From Planctomycetota bacterium (GTDB taxonomy: Bacteria > Planctomycetota > UBA1135 > JADKAF01): a stretch of DNA of 64,000 nt. Shown one piece after another: positions 25,108-33,487 of the stretch. The stretch is from NCBI GenBank assembly GCA_016719295.1, contig JADKAF010000001.1, positions 5,704,001 to 5,768,000 of the forward strand. Reading direction: 5' to 3'. The translations under genes and the position numbers were made by a program. The notes beneath the pieces are model-generated. The model was given only the letters and a program-made list of their open reading frames with translations. It ran no database searches and was not told the origin of the DNA. How positions within the stretch are numbered: position 1 is the stretch's first letter; every line of letters starts with the position of its first letter.

Positions 25108-27609
25108 TCAGCGCCCCTCTGCGGCGCTCTCGAGCGCGAGCAGCCGCGCCTCGGCTTCCGCGGCGGAGGCACTCTCTCCCAAGGCCAGGTGTGCCCGCAC
25201 GAGCAGCGCCAGAGCGTCGCGATCCTGCCCATCGCGGCACGCGTCCGCGCGCTGCGCGGCGCGCAACGCCTCGGCGCGATCCTCCGGCTGTTCCGCGTCC
25301 AAGAGCCGCTCGGCCAGCTCGCGCCAGGCTTCCGCATCGTCGGGCGCCGCGCTCGCTCGTCGCCGGAGCTCCGCGATCACGGCCGCGGGTTCACCCGCCA
25401 ACGCGTCCAGCGCGCGCAGGCGCAGCTGATGCGCGCGGCGATCGGCAGGGGCGAGCTCGAGCAGGCGTTCGACCGCGTCGTTCGAAGCGGCCCACTCGCG
25501 GCCGTTCTGCAGCGCCCACGCGAGCAGGAAGCAGACCTCGGCCTCGCCGGGCGCGCGCTCGTGCAGCGCGCGCAGGACCGCGATCGCCTGCGCGTGATCC
25601 CCGGCGAGCGAGAGCGCGCGGCCGCGTTCGCGCTCCGCGAGCGCGCTCTCGGGGTGCAGGCGCTGCCACGTGCGGAGCGCGCTCTCGACCTTCTCCGGCG
25701 CGTGGTCGGTGAAGATTTGCAGCACGCCGGGGCGCTGTGCTTCGGGCAGGAGCGGATCGGCCATCGCAACCTCGGCCGCGGCAATCGCCTCGGGGACGTG
25801 GCCGGACTTATCGGCATACGCGGCGAGGTTGTAGTGCCCGAACGGGTCCTGCAAGCCGAGGCGCAGCGCTTCGCGCTGCAGCTCGAACGCGCGAGAGGGA
25901 TCGCTCCACTGCACGTGCTTGGCCGCGAGGTGCAGCGCGAACGGATGGCGCGGCCAGAGGCGCTGCAGCGCCGCGACGCATTCGTCCCGTTCCGCGGGAC
26001 CGGCCAGCGTGGCCCACTGTCCATGCACCAAGAGCCGTGGCGGCGCGAGGCGCGTCGCGAGCGAGATCAAGCGGCGCGCTGCTTCGATGTTCGCGGGCGT
26101 CTGCTGCTCGACCAGCAAACCCGCCGCGAGCAGGAGTCCCATCTGCGTCGCGGGCTCGCCGAGCTGCGCGAGCAACGCATCGCGCTCGGCGGTGCGCTGC
26201 AGGCGACCCAGGATCAAGGCGCGGAGGCGCTGGCACGCGTCGTCGTCGTCGTGCGGTGCGGCGGTCAGGCGATCGAGCTCCTGCAGCGCCGCCGTCGGGT
26301 TCTCGAAGCGCAGCTTCACCAGCGCGCTCACCACCATCGCCTCGCCCGCGTCCGGCCGCAGCGCGAGCGCGCGCTGCGCCGCACGCGTCGCGAGCTCGCG
26401 CTGGCCATCGCCGCGCCGCACGAAGCCCTCGGCGATCGCGGCCTCGTAGACCTCCGCTCGTGCGGCGCGCTCGCCGGCGCGCAGCAGCGGGAGCCTCACG
26501 AGGAGGAACGCCGCGAGCGAGGCCAGCAGCAGCACCGCGGCCGCGAGCGAAGCGCGCAGCGGCTCGCGCCGCAGCCAGCGGCGCAGCTTGCGCAGCGGGC
26601 CCAGAGGTCGCGCCGCGGTCGGACGCAAGTCGAGGAACGCACGCAGGTCCGCGGCGAACGCCGCCATCGTCGCGTAGCGCTCCGCGGGCTTCTTCTCCAG
26701 CGCCTTCAGCGTGATCGCCGCCAGGTCTTTCGAGAGCCCGGGCTGTCGCCGTCGCGGATCCACGGGATCCTGCTGTGCGACTTGGCGCCAGATCGCGGCA
26801 TCCGTGGCCCCGGCGAAGGGGCGCACCAGCGTGATCGCCTCGTAGAGCATGACCCCGAGCGACCAGATGTCGGAGGCGGCCGTCATGGTGCCCGAGCTCA
26901 GGACCTCGGGAGCCAGGTAGTCGGGCGTGCCTGCGAGCAGACCGGTGCGCGTGAGCTCGGGCGCGGTCTCGCCGCGGGCGAGTCCGAAGTCCGAGAGCAG
27001 CACGCGGCCGTCTGCGCCCAGCAGCACGTTCGATGGCTTCACGTCGCGATGCAGCAAGCCCTGCTCGTGCACGTGCTGCAGCGCGGTGGCCACCGCGGCG
27101 ACGATCTCCACGGCTTGCCGCAGCGAGCCCTCGCGATGGCCGCCCGCTCGGCGCTGGCGCTCGAGTCGCTGGGCGAAGGTCTCGCCATCGACGAGCTCCA
27201 TCGCCAGCCAGTGCTGCCCGTCGTTCTCGCCGGCATCGAACACGCGCACGATGTGCGGATGCTCGAGGCGGGCGAGGATGCTCGCCTCGCGGCGGAAGCG
27301 CGCGATGCGCGTCGGATCCGCGCTGACATCGGCAGCGAGCACCTTCAGCGCGACGCGGCGTCCGAGCGTGCGTTGGCGGGCTTCATGCACGACGCCCATG
27401 CCGCCGCGCCCGAGCTCTCGCAGCAGCTCGAAGTCGCCGATCGCGCGGGGGCTATCGGCCTCCTCGGCCGCGGGCTCCGGTCGAAGCAACATCTCCAGCA
27501 GGTCGCGCAAGTCGTCGTGTCCGGCCAGCACCTGCTCGGGGTCGAGCTCCCCGTCCTGGCATTGCAGGTAGAGCTCCATCGCGCGTTCGAGTCGACTGGG
27601 GTGCGGCAC
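25108..27609 (-). CDS. Membrane Ser/Thr protein kinase with TPR-like C-terminus
   Basis: An 833-residue Hanks-type kinase. The glycine loop GRGGMGVVHEA is at about 68-78, catalytic Lys89 in VALKVLA, HRDVKPSNVLL with Asp189, DFG with Asp207 and PEVL in the P+1 region, so the kinase looks active. One membrane segment lies around 352-375 (SLAAAVLLLASLAAFLLV). The remaining about 450 residues are helical and TPR-like (ALRLGLQDPFGHYNLAAYAD). It follows an ECF sigma gene by 113 bp, an arrangement common in planctomycetes, where kinase and sigma factor probably share a signalling path. Confidence 0.95.
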   Translation of the reverse strand: MPHPSRLERAMELYLQCQDGELDPEQVLAGHDDLRDLLEMLLRPEPAAEEADSPRAIGDFELLRELGRGGMGVVHEARQRTLGRRVALKVLAADVSADPTRIARFRREASILARLEHPHIVRVFDAGENDGQHWLAMELVDGETFAQRLERQRRAGGHREGSLRQAVEIVAAVATALQHVHEQGLLHRDVKPSNVLLGADGRVLLSDFGLARGETAPELTRTGLLAGTPDYLAPEVLSSGTMTAASDIWSLGVMLYEAITLVRPFAGATDAAIWRQVAQQDPVDPRRRQPGLSKDLAAITLKALEKKPAERYATMAAFAADLRAFLDLRPTAARPLGPLRKLRRWLRREPLRASLAAAVLLLASLAAFLLVRLPLLRAGERAARAEVYEAAIAEGFVRRGDGQRELATRAAQRALALRPDAGEAMVVSALVKLRFENPTAALQELDRLTAAPHDDDDACQRLRALILGRLQRTAERDALLAQLGEPATQMGLLLAAGLLVEQQTPANIEAARRLISLATRLAPPRLLVHGQWATLAGPAERDECVAALQRLWPRHPFALHLAAKHVQWSDPSRAFELQREALRLGLQDPFGHYNLAAYADKSGHVPEAIAAAEVAMADPLLPEAQRPGVLQIFTDHAPEKVESALRTWQRLHPESALAERERGRALSLAGDHAQAIAVLRALHERAPGEAEVCFLLAWALQNGREWAASNDAVERLLELAPADRRAHQLRLRALDALAGEPAAVIAELRRRASAAPDDAEAWRELAERLLDAEQPEDRAEALRAAQRADACRDGQDRDALALLVRAHLALGESASAAEAEARLLALESAAEGR

Positions 27610-27722
27610 GGGATCTTGATCGAGCTTCGGGAGTGGGTGCGTTTCTCGGATCGCGAAGCGAGCGCTTCCAAGAGACGGTAGGACCGCACCGCTCGAGAAC
27701 GCAACACCCCGCGTCCGTCAGA

Positions 27723-28349
27723 TCAGGTCTCGAGCGCCTGATCGATCTGCCCCTGACGGAGCTGCTCCAGCTTGCGGGCGAGCTTGGGGACGGCACGCTG
27801 GAAGCGCACGCGCGCGTGCGCCTCGCTGATGCCGAGCCGCGCAGCGATCTCGGCGAACGGCCGCTCTTCCATCTCGCGCCAGACGATGACGTCGCGGTCG
27901 TCGGCATCGAGGAGCTGGAGTGCGAGCCGGATCCAATCGCGGGTCTCGGCGGCCGCCGCCTGCGTCGCGGGACCCGGACCGGCGGCGCTCGGCACCAGCA
28001 TCAGCACCGAGTCGCTGGCGGCCGAGAGCTCGGCCGGAATCTCGCGACGCACGTCCCGCTTCTGCTGCCGGTCATGCCGCGCGTGGTAGCGCAGCACGTT
28101 CTCGACCATGCGCGCGAGCAACGCCCGGAGCTGCCCGCGATCCTCGACGACGAAGCGAGGGCCAGCCTTCAGCACCTCGACCAGCGTGTGCTGCACGATG
28201 TCCCCGGTGTCCTGACGGCGCCGCAGCAGCGGGCCGAGCCGCCGATGGACGTGATCGCTGATCCACGCCGCATCCTCGGCCACGAGCTCGCCCAGGGCCC
28301 CTGGGTCCCCCTGGTGCCACCGCCGCAAGAGATCGCCGGTCTTCGACAT
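27723..28349 (-). CDS. ECF RNA polymerase sigma factor upstream of kinase
   Basis: A 208-residue protein starting at ATG 28349 (MSKTGDLLRRWHQGD). Region 2 includes DTGDIVQHTLVEVL and LRALLARMVENVLRYHARH; region 4 is LLDADDRDVIVWREMEER followed by PFAEIAARLGISEAHARV, a normal helix-turn-helix. Length fits ECF sigma factors. No separate anti-sigma factor is present; the downstream membrane kinase may serve as the regulator. Confidence 0.92.
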   Translation of the reverse strand: MSKTGDLLRRWHQGDPGALGELVAEDAAWISDHVHRRLGPLLRRRQDTGDIVQHTLVEVLKAGPRFVVEDRGQLRALLARMVENVLRYHARHDRQQKRDVRREIPAELSAASDSVLMLVPSAAGPGPATQAAAAETRDWIRLALQLLDADDRDVIVWREMEERPFAEIAARLGISEAHARVRFQRAVPKLARKLEQLRQGQIDQALET

Positions 28350-28557
28350 GCCGCCAGCTAAGCGAACGCACGGCGCGGGAGCAACTCCGCGGGCTCGGAC
28401 CGCGGAGTGGTTCTGGCTCCGCGCGCTGCATTGCGTTGGTCGGACTTGCGGAGTAGGTTTGGCCTCAGGGTCGATGAGCTTCACGAGCACGCGACGCCTT
28501 GATCGAGTTCATCTCGAGCGTCCAGGAGTGGGCGAATGGACAACGAGAGTGAGTTCT

Positions 28558-29133
28558 ATGCATCCTCGGGAGCAGAGTCAGGAGTCAGAGGGCAGTGCTA
28601 TCGGCCGCTTACTCGTGGACCTCGACGCCCGTTGGCGAGCCCGACTCGAGAGACTCGAGCCGGATCCCGTGCGGCGCGACTTGATCGTGGATCGCACGGT
28701 ACTCCTGCTCCTCGAGCGCTTCGGTGCGGGCCGCCCTCCGCGGGACCTCGAGCGCTGGTTCGACCGTGTCGCGTGGAACCTCTGGAAGTCTCCGAGGAAG
28801 ATCCCTCGTCAAGCTCACGCGCCGCTGGAGTCCGTCTCTTCGTCGCTGCTCGCGGACCTCTCGGATCTGCTCGATGTCGAAGACGATGCCGAAGCCGAAG
28901 CCGAGCAGACGCTGCGGGACTGGCTGCTAGCCAGCTTGCCGGTACTGGAGGCCCATCTGTCGCCTCGGAAGATGCGCGTCCTTCAAGCGAGCCTCGTCGC
29001 CAAGACGGATTACCAGGCCGCGGAGTTGACGGGGGAGCAGTGTGCCAACTTCGGGAGGGCGCTGGTGGAGGCTGGGAGGAGAATCCGAGAATTGATCGAG
29101 CGACGCATACTCCCATGGCCCTCTTGTACATGA
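28558..29133 (+). CDS. Divergent sigma-70-like protein
   Basis: A 191-residue protein starting at ATG 28558 (MHPREQSQESEGS); an in-frame start further upstream cannot be excluded. Residues about 30-75 (RTVLLLLERFGAGRPPRD, LERWFDRVAWNLW) resemble sigma region 2, an acidic linker (VEDDAEAEAEQ) follows, and residues about 140-185 (LSPRKMRVLQASLVA, AAELTGEQ) resemble region 4. Similarity is weak. It is divergent from the ECF/kinase operon with 208 bp between starts, and heads a three-gene run with the two genes below. Confidence 0.5.
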   Translation: MHPREQSQESEGSAIGRLLVDLDARWRARLERLEPDPVRRDLIVDRTVLLLLERFGAGRPPRDLERWFDRVAWNLWKSPRKIPRQAHAPLESVSSSLLADLSDLLDVEDDAEAEAEQTLRDWLLASLPVLEAHLSPRKMRVLQASLVAKTDYQAAELTGEQCANFGRALVEAGRRIRELIERRILPWPSCT

Positions 29134-29266
29134 GTGCGCAGCGAACCGTCTGCTCCGCTCTTCGCTCATCCGTTCCTGCACGTGCCGCCATCATGGATTC
29201 GAACTTCAGACCCGAGAATCGTCGCAGGCAACCGGAAGTCATGCCTTGCTCCAAGGATGGCGAGTT

Positions 29267-30007
29267 GTGATCAAGTTCGTCGTAGGCGCCTCTGGGGCAG
29301 TTGCGATCGGGTTGCTTGCGCTGATTCTCCTTCGCGAACCGCGAGGAGGCTCGCCGTCCCATGTGGAGCGCGAAACGGACCTGCCTCATTCGGAATCGGC
29401 GAATGAGCGCGGATGGATCGCGGAGGCTTCTCTGGGAGATGCAAACCGCGAGGTGAGCGCCGTTCGTTCCGCGCCCTTCGGCGGCGATGGTGCAGATCCG
29501 ACGCCAACCCGAGCAGAGGGGAAGGATACGTCGGACGCCATTCCCTGGGGGCTGCAGCGGTTGACGCTTCGATCTGCCCGAGCCAGTGGTCTCTCGACGG
29601 AGGAGATAGCCACGCTGATCTCTTCGGAGGTCGCAAGGGTGGAGCTCGAGCGCATCATGGCGGAGCACGAAGCTCCGACTTCAGATGCCATGGTTGCGAT
29701 ATCGGACGTGGCCGAATCGATCAAGCAGGAGTACATCCGGAAGGGCATGTTCGAGACGCAAGATCTGTGGGACGCGGGCCCGAACTACGGGAATCCTGAG
29801 TATCAGCGCCCGAAACCGGGACCGCTGTTCGAAGGTCAGCATGTATGCACGGAAGTGCAAGGAGGTATGCGTAAGGTCGTGCGCATCAATCCCGGAGAAA
29901 ACCCTGAGCTGGATGAGGCAAGGCGACGCTACAGCGAAGCCTTCGAGGCTCGAAGGTCTGCGATCCTGGGATTGTGGGCTCAGCGGAGTGGTTCCGCGGG
30001 TCGGTAG
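29267..30007 (+). CDS. Membrane-anchored hypothetical protein
   Basis: A 246-residue protein. GTG 29267 is preferred because AAGGA at 29253-29257 lies 9 bp upstream; a TTG at 29246 is an alternative. One N-terminal membrane helix (VVGASGAVAIGLLALILL) precedes a polar, Ser/Glu-rich region and a helical C-terminus (EEIATLISSEVARVELERI, RRRYSEAFEARRSAIL). Three Cys-free segments and one Cys (QHVCTEV) are present. I do not recognise a family. GC looks lower than in flanking genes. Confidence 0.6.
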   Translation: MIKFVVGASGAVAIGLLALILLREPRGGSPSHVERETDLPHSESANERGWIAEASLGDANREVSAVRSAPFGGDGADPTPTRAEGKDTSDAIPWGLQRLTLRSARASGLSTEEIATLISSEVARVELERIMAEHEAPTSDAMVAISDVAESIKQEYIRKGMFETQDLWDAGPNYGNPEYQRPKPGPLFEGQHVCTEVQGGMRKVVRINPGENPELDEARRRYSEAFEARRSAILGLWAQRSGSAGR

Positions 30008-30037
30008 ATGGTGTTGGAGCTGAAGAGGAGAAGTCGC

Positions 30038-30535
30038 ATGCGAACGGGACGTGAGATCGTGATCTTCTGCTTGATCGTCTTCCTTCTTGGAAGCTCTGGA
30101 GTCGCCGGATTCGGTGGATCCTCGAGTCGCCTACGTTCGAAGGCGAACGCGGCAGTCTCTTCTTACGAGGACTGCTCCGGCTGTACGAACTCGAGCTATG
30201 GCTATGGCTCGCAATCGAGCGGCATCGTCGTGGTCGAGGAACCGAGTACGACATCTGGAGAATGCACTGGATCCGTCCCGAACTGCGTGGGTTCGCCATG
30301 CACGGTGTCAGGTGTGATCAAGCTGCTGAACAACACCGGGCAGAACCTGTGGTACAGCTCGGGAGGTCCAGGTCGAACCAAGTGGGCGCCGAATACGGTG
30401 TGGGAGCACAACGTCGGAGACGGAGACGTCATGCCGTGCAGCGGAACCGCGTGGTACAGCATCGACTTCTACAACGCTTCTTCCGGCGGCACCGTCGTGT
30501 ACAGCTACGTAGTGCGCTGCAGCAAGTGCCAGTAG
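30038..30535 (+). CDS. Small exported cysteine-rich protein
   Basis: A 165-residue protein starting at ATG 30038, with GAGGAG at 30024-30029 as ribosome site. A signal peptide or anchor (IVIFCLIVFLLGSSGVAGF) is followed by a Gly/Ser/Tyr-rich mature part with eight cysteines, several in close pairs (EDCSGC, GSPC, RCSKC). This suggests disulfide bonds in an extracytoplasmic protein. It starts 30 bp after the preceding gene stop, so the two are likely co-transcribed. No family recognised. Confidence 0.6.
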   Translation: MRTGREIVIFCLIVFLLGSSGVAGFGGSSSRLRSKANAAVSSYEDCSGCTNSSYGYGSQSSGIVVVEEPSTTSGECTGSVPNCVGSPCTVSGVIKLLNNTGQNLWYSSGGPGRTKWAPNTVWEHNVGDGDVMPCSGTAWYSIDFYNASSGGTVVYSYVVRCSKCQ

Positions 30536-30592
30536 GCCTTCGACAGGCAGGCTTCCCCGACTTTGCGGTGCCCAGCAAGAGCTCACGGCATG

Positions 30593-30620
30593 GGTTCGAC
30601 GGTGTGAGCCGTTGATACGG
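30593..30620. repeat. Diverged copy of the CAACGGC/GCCGTTG hairpin repeat
   Basis: The 28 bases starting GGTTCGACGG and ending CCGTTGATACGG match the tandem repeat unit at 21 of 28 positions, with differences concentrated in the loop. It lies 57 bp beyond the stop of the cysteine-rich gene. The whole stretch 30536-30875 has no gene: it holds this copy, a hairpin split by the insertion sequence, and the IS left end. Confidence 0.55.
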
Positions 30621-30651
30621 TTCGTAAGGTGGCTGGAGGAGTCTGCTCCGG

Positions 30652-32343
30652 CTTTGGATTACCCACAAGTTGTCCGCCCTTGGAGCCGCTGCACGTGGTC
30701 AGTGAGCATGTGATAACTTGAATATTGGCAAGAGATCGACCTCCCCAGCCGATTGAGATCAACTTGGCTACGTACTAATTGCCCAGGGCGATCGAGAGAG
30801 TACGAAGACGCGTGCGGAACGCGTCGCGGCATGGCAGACAGTGCTTCCTTGATTGCGATCACGCGGAGGCGGCACATGTCTTCATCCCATCAAGCTACCC
30901 AAGCGGATTCAGCTCAATACGATCAGGGCGACGCCCCGGCGTGGGTCGAGCGGGAACTGGCTGGCTGCGAACTCAGGACCGTCGCCTCATTCGTCGATTT
31001 CGGACTCTTCTCTCTCACCTCGCATCAAGCCCTGGTGAGAGCATTCCGTTCGCGTGCCAGGATTGGGCGAACACCAAGGCAGCCTATCGCTTTCTCGACA
31101 ATGCTAACGTAAACGAGGCAGATATTCTCGCTGGGCACTTTCGCGCTACGCGGGATCGCGCCGCAAGCACTTCTGGACCGGTTCTCGTGCTGCACGACAC
31201 GACGGAGTTCTCGTTCAAGCGCAAGGATGTCGATGCCATCGGGAGAACGAAGGTTACGTTTGCGGGGAATGACCGCGATGGCCGGCCTCGCCTTCGGACG
31301 GTCTGCGGAATCCTTATGCATTCCAGTCTCGCGATCACGACGGAAGGATTGCCGCTGGGTCTCGCGGCAATCAAGTTCTGGTCGCGCGAGAAGTTCAAGG
31401 GAAGCAAGGCGCTGCGGAACAAGGTCAATTTCACGCGCATCCCGATCGAGGCCAAAGAGAGCGTGCGTTGGCTGGAGAACCTGAAGCAGGCCAGCGCGCA
31501 GATCGACGATCCGGCTCGATGCGTGCACATCGGTGACCGCGAGAGCGACATCTACGAGCTCTTCTGCGCTGCCATTGAAGCCGGAACGCACTTCCTCTTC
31601 CGAACCTGCGTGGACCGATTGGCGGGTGATGGCGGTCACACGGTATCGACCGTGATGGATGAGGTGCGCTGCAAAGGGCTACACCGCGTCGAAGTCGCAG
31701 ATCGCGATGGCACGTCAGGGATCGCGGTCCTGAGCTGAGATATCAGCGCATTCGCATTCTTCCTCCCATCGGCAAGCAGAATCGCTACCCAAGCCTTGAG
31801 CTAACCGTGCTTCACGCCACGGAACGTCACCCGCCAACGGGGCGCGACCGCATCGAGTGGAAGCTCATCACCGACCTGCCGATCACGTCGCGCGCAGAGG
31901 CGATCGAGAAGCTGCAATGGTACGCGCTGCGCTGGCGCATCGAGACCTTCCACAAGATTCTCAAGTCCGGCCTTCGTGCAGAAGAGCTCCAATTGCGAAC
32001 TGCGCAACGGATCGTCAACCTACTCGGAGTCTTTTGCATCATCGGCTGGCGAATCTTCTGATGACGATGCTCAGGCGCGTCACTCGCTGCCCTCCGACCC
32101 TGGCTTTCACGCCTGTGGAGATCGAGTTGCTATCGCGAACTGCTGCCAGGAGCCGGGGCCATGCACGCGAACAGTGTCAGTCGCCTGAGGGATGCCTGCT
32201 TCAGCTCGCTCGGCTTGGCGGCTACTTGAACCGAGCCAGTGACGGCCCGCCCGGCAACACGGTGATGTGGCGAGGCATGTCAAGGCTGACTGACATCGCC
32301 CTCGGCTATGAGCTTGCGGGCGGAGAATGTGGGTAATCGAAAG
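30652..32343 (+). mobile_element. IS4-family (Tn5/IS50-like) insertion sequence
   Basis: A 1692-bp element. The left inverted repeat begins CTTTGGATTACCCACA (from 30652) and the right one, read inward from 32343, CTTTCGATTACCCACA: 15 of 16 identical. Both ends are flanked by the 9-bp direct repeat CTGCTCCGG (30643-30651 and 32344-32352), a target-site duplication of the size used by Tn5-like elements. Inside is one transposase gene broken by three frameshifts. It lies 67 bp upstream of aroC. Confidence 0.93.
30876..32336 (+). pseudogene. IS4-family transposase, broken by three frameshifts
   Basis: Read across frames the product matches Tn5-like transposases from end to end. Segment 1 (ATG 30876) gives APAWVERELAGCEL; the frame then slips near 30976 to DRRLIRRF, KAAYRFLDN, LVLHDTTEFSF (DDE Asp) and IGDRESDIYELF (second Asp). 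It slips again near 31732 into ELRYQRIRILPP through WYALRWRIETFHKILKSG, which has the Y-R-E-K signature with the catalytic Glu. It slips a third time near 32050 to LARLGGYLNRASDGPPGNTV at the C-terminus. Each shift is repaired by adding one base, so all three look like single-base deletions. Confidence 0.92.
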
Positions 32344-32410
32344 CTGCTCCGGCCCCTTACGTTCGGTTGCTCCTCGACAAGAACTGCGCGACGTTCCATG
32401 CTCGCCGCGC

Positions 32411-33487
32411 ATGGGCTCCTTCCTCGGCCAACTCCTCCGCATCGCCACCTTCGGCGAATCCCACGGCCCGGCCGTCGGCGTCGTGATCGACGGCTGTCCT
32501 CCCGGGCTTGCGCTCGATCTCGAGCTCGTGCAGCGCGATCTCGATCGGCGCCGTCCCGGGCAGAGCTCGCTCACCTCGGCGCGCGGCGAAGCGGATCGCG
32601 TGGAGGTGCTGAGCGGGCTCTTCGAAGGGCGCACCACGGGAGCGCCGCTGGCTCTGATGGTGCGGAACGAAGACGCGCGACCGCAGGCGTACGAGGCCAT
32701 GCGCGAGCTCTATCGCCCGAGCCACGCCGACTACAGCTACGACGCGAAGTACGGCACGCGGGATTGGCGCGGCGGCGGGCGTGCGAGCGCGCGCGAGACG
32801 GTGGGGCGCGTCGCGGCGGGTGCCGTCGGGCGGCAGTGGCTGGCAGCGCACGGCGTGGAGGTGCTCGCGTGGGTGGAGCAAGTGGGCTCCATCGTCGCCG
32901 CGGTCGATCCCGCGCGCGTACGCTTCGAGGACGTGGAAGCGCATCCGACGCGCTGTCCCGATCCGACGGCGGCCGCACGCATGCAGGAAGAGATCGAAGC
33001 GACCCGCCGCGAGCGAGACACGATCGGCGGCGTCGTGGGCTGCGTGGCGCGCGGAGTTCCGGCGGGGCTCGGTGAACCCGTCTTCGACAAGCTGAGTGCC
33101 GATCTCGCGAAGGCGCTGATATCGCTGCCGGCTTCGCGCGGCTTCGAGATCGGGCGCGGCTTCGCCGCCTCCGCGATGCGCGGCAGCGTGCACAACGACC
33201 CGTTCACCGTGCAGGACGGAGCCATCCGCACGACCAAGAACGACTCCGGCGGCATCCAGGGCGGCATTTCGAACGGCGAGGCGATCGAGCTGCGAGTCGC
33301 GTTCAAGCCGGTGGCGACGATTTTTCGCGAGCAGGAGACGGTGACGCGCGCCGGAGAAGCGGTGAACCTCACCGCGAGCGGGCGCCACGATCCCTGCGTC
33401 GTACCGCGCGCGGTGCCGATGGTGGAGGCGATGGTGCTGCTCGTGCTCTGGGATCACTGGCTGCGGCAGCGCGCGGTGCGCGGGTGA
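32411..33487 (+). CDS. aroC: Chorismate synthase
   Basis: A 358-residue enzyme that converts 5-enolpyruvylshikimate-3-phosphate to chorismate with reduced FMN. It starts at ATG 32411 (MGSFLGQLLRIATFGESHGP), followed by RRRPGQSSLTSARGEADRVE, RPSHADYSYDAKYG, GGGRASARETVGRVAAGA and NDSGGIQGGISNGEAI, all family signatures. The IS element ends 67 bp upstream and may have altered its promoter. The stop overlaps the next start as GTGA. Confidence 0.97.
   Translation: MGSFLGQLLRIATFGESHGPAVGVVIDGCPPGLALDLELVQRDLDRRRPGQSSLTSARGEADRVEVLSGLFEGRTTGAPLALMVRNEDARPQAYEAMRELYRPSHADYSYDAKYGTRDWRGGGRASARETVGRVAAGAVGRQWLAAHGVEVLAWVEQVGSIVAAVDPARVRFEDVEAHPTRCPDPTAAARMQEEIEATRRERDTIGGVVGCVARGVPAGLGEPVFDKLSADLAKALISLPASRGFEIGRGFAASAMRGSVHNDPFTVQDGAIRTTKNDSGGIQGGISNGEAIELRVAFKPVATIFREQETVTRAGEAVNLTASGRHDPCVVPRAVPMVEAMVLLVLWDHWLRQRAVRG

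Noticed and set aside
30876..32336. Programmed frameshifting in the IS transposase
   Set aside because: Three separate shifts, each a missing base and none at a typical slippery A-rich site, do not fit programmed frameshifting.
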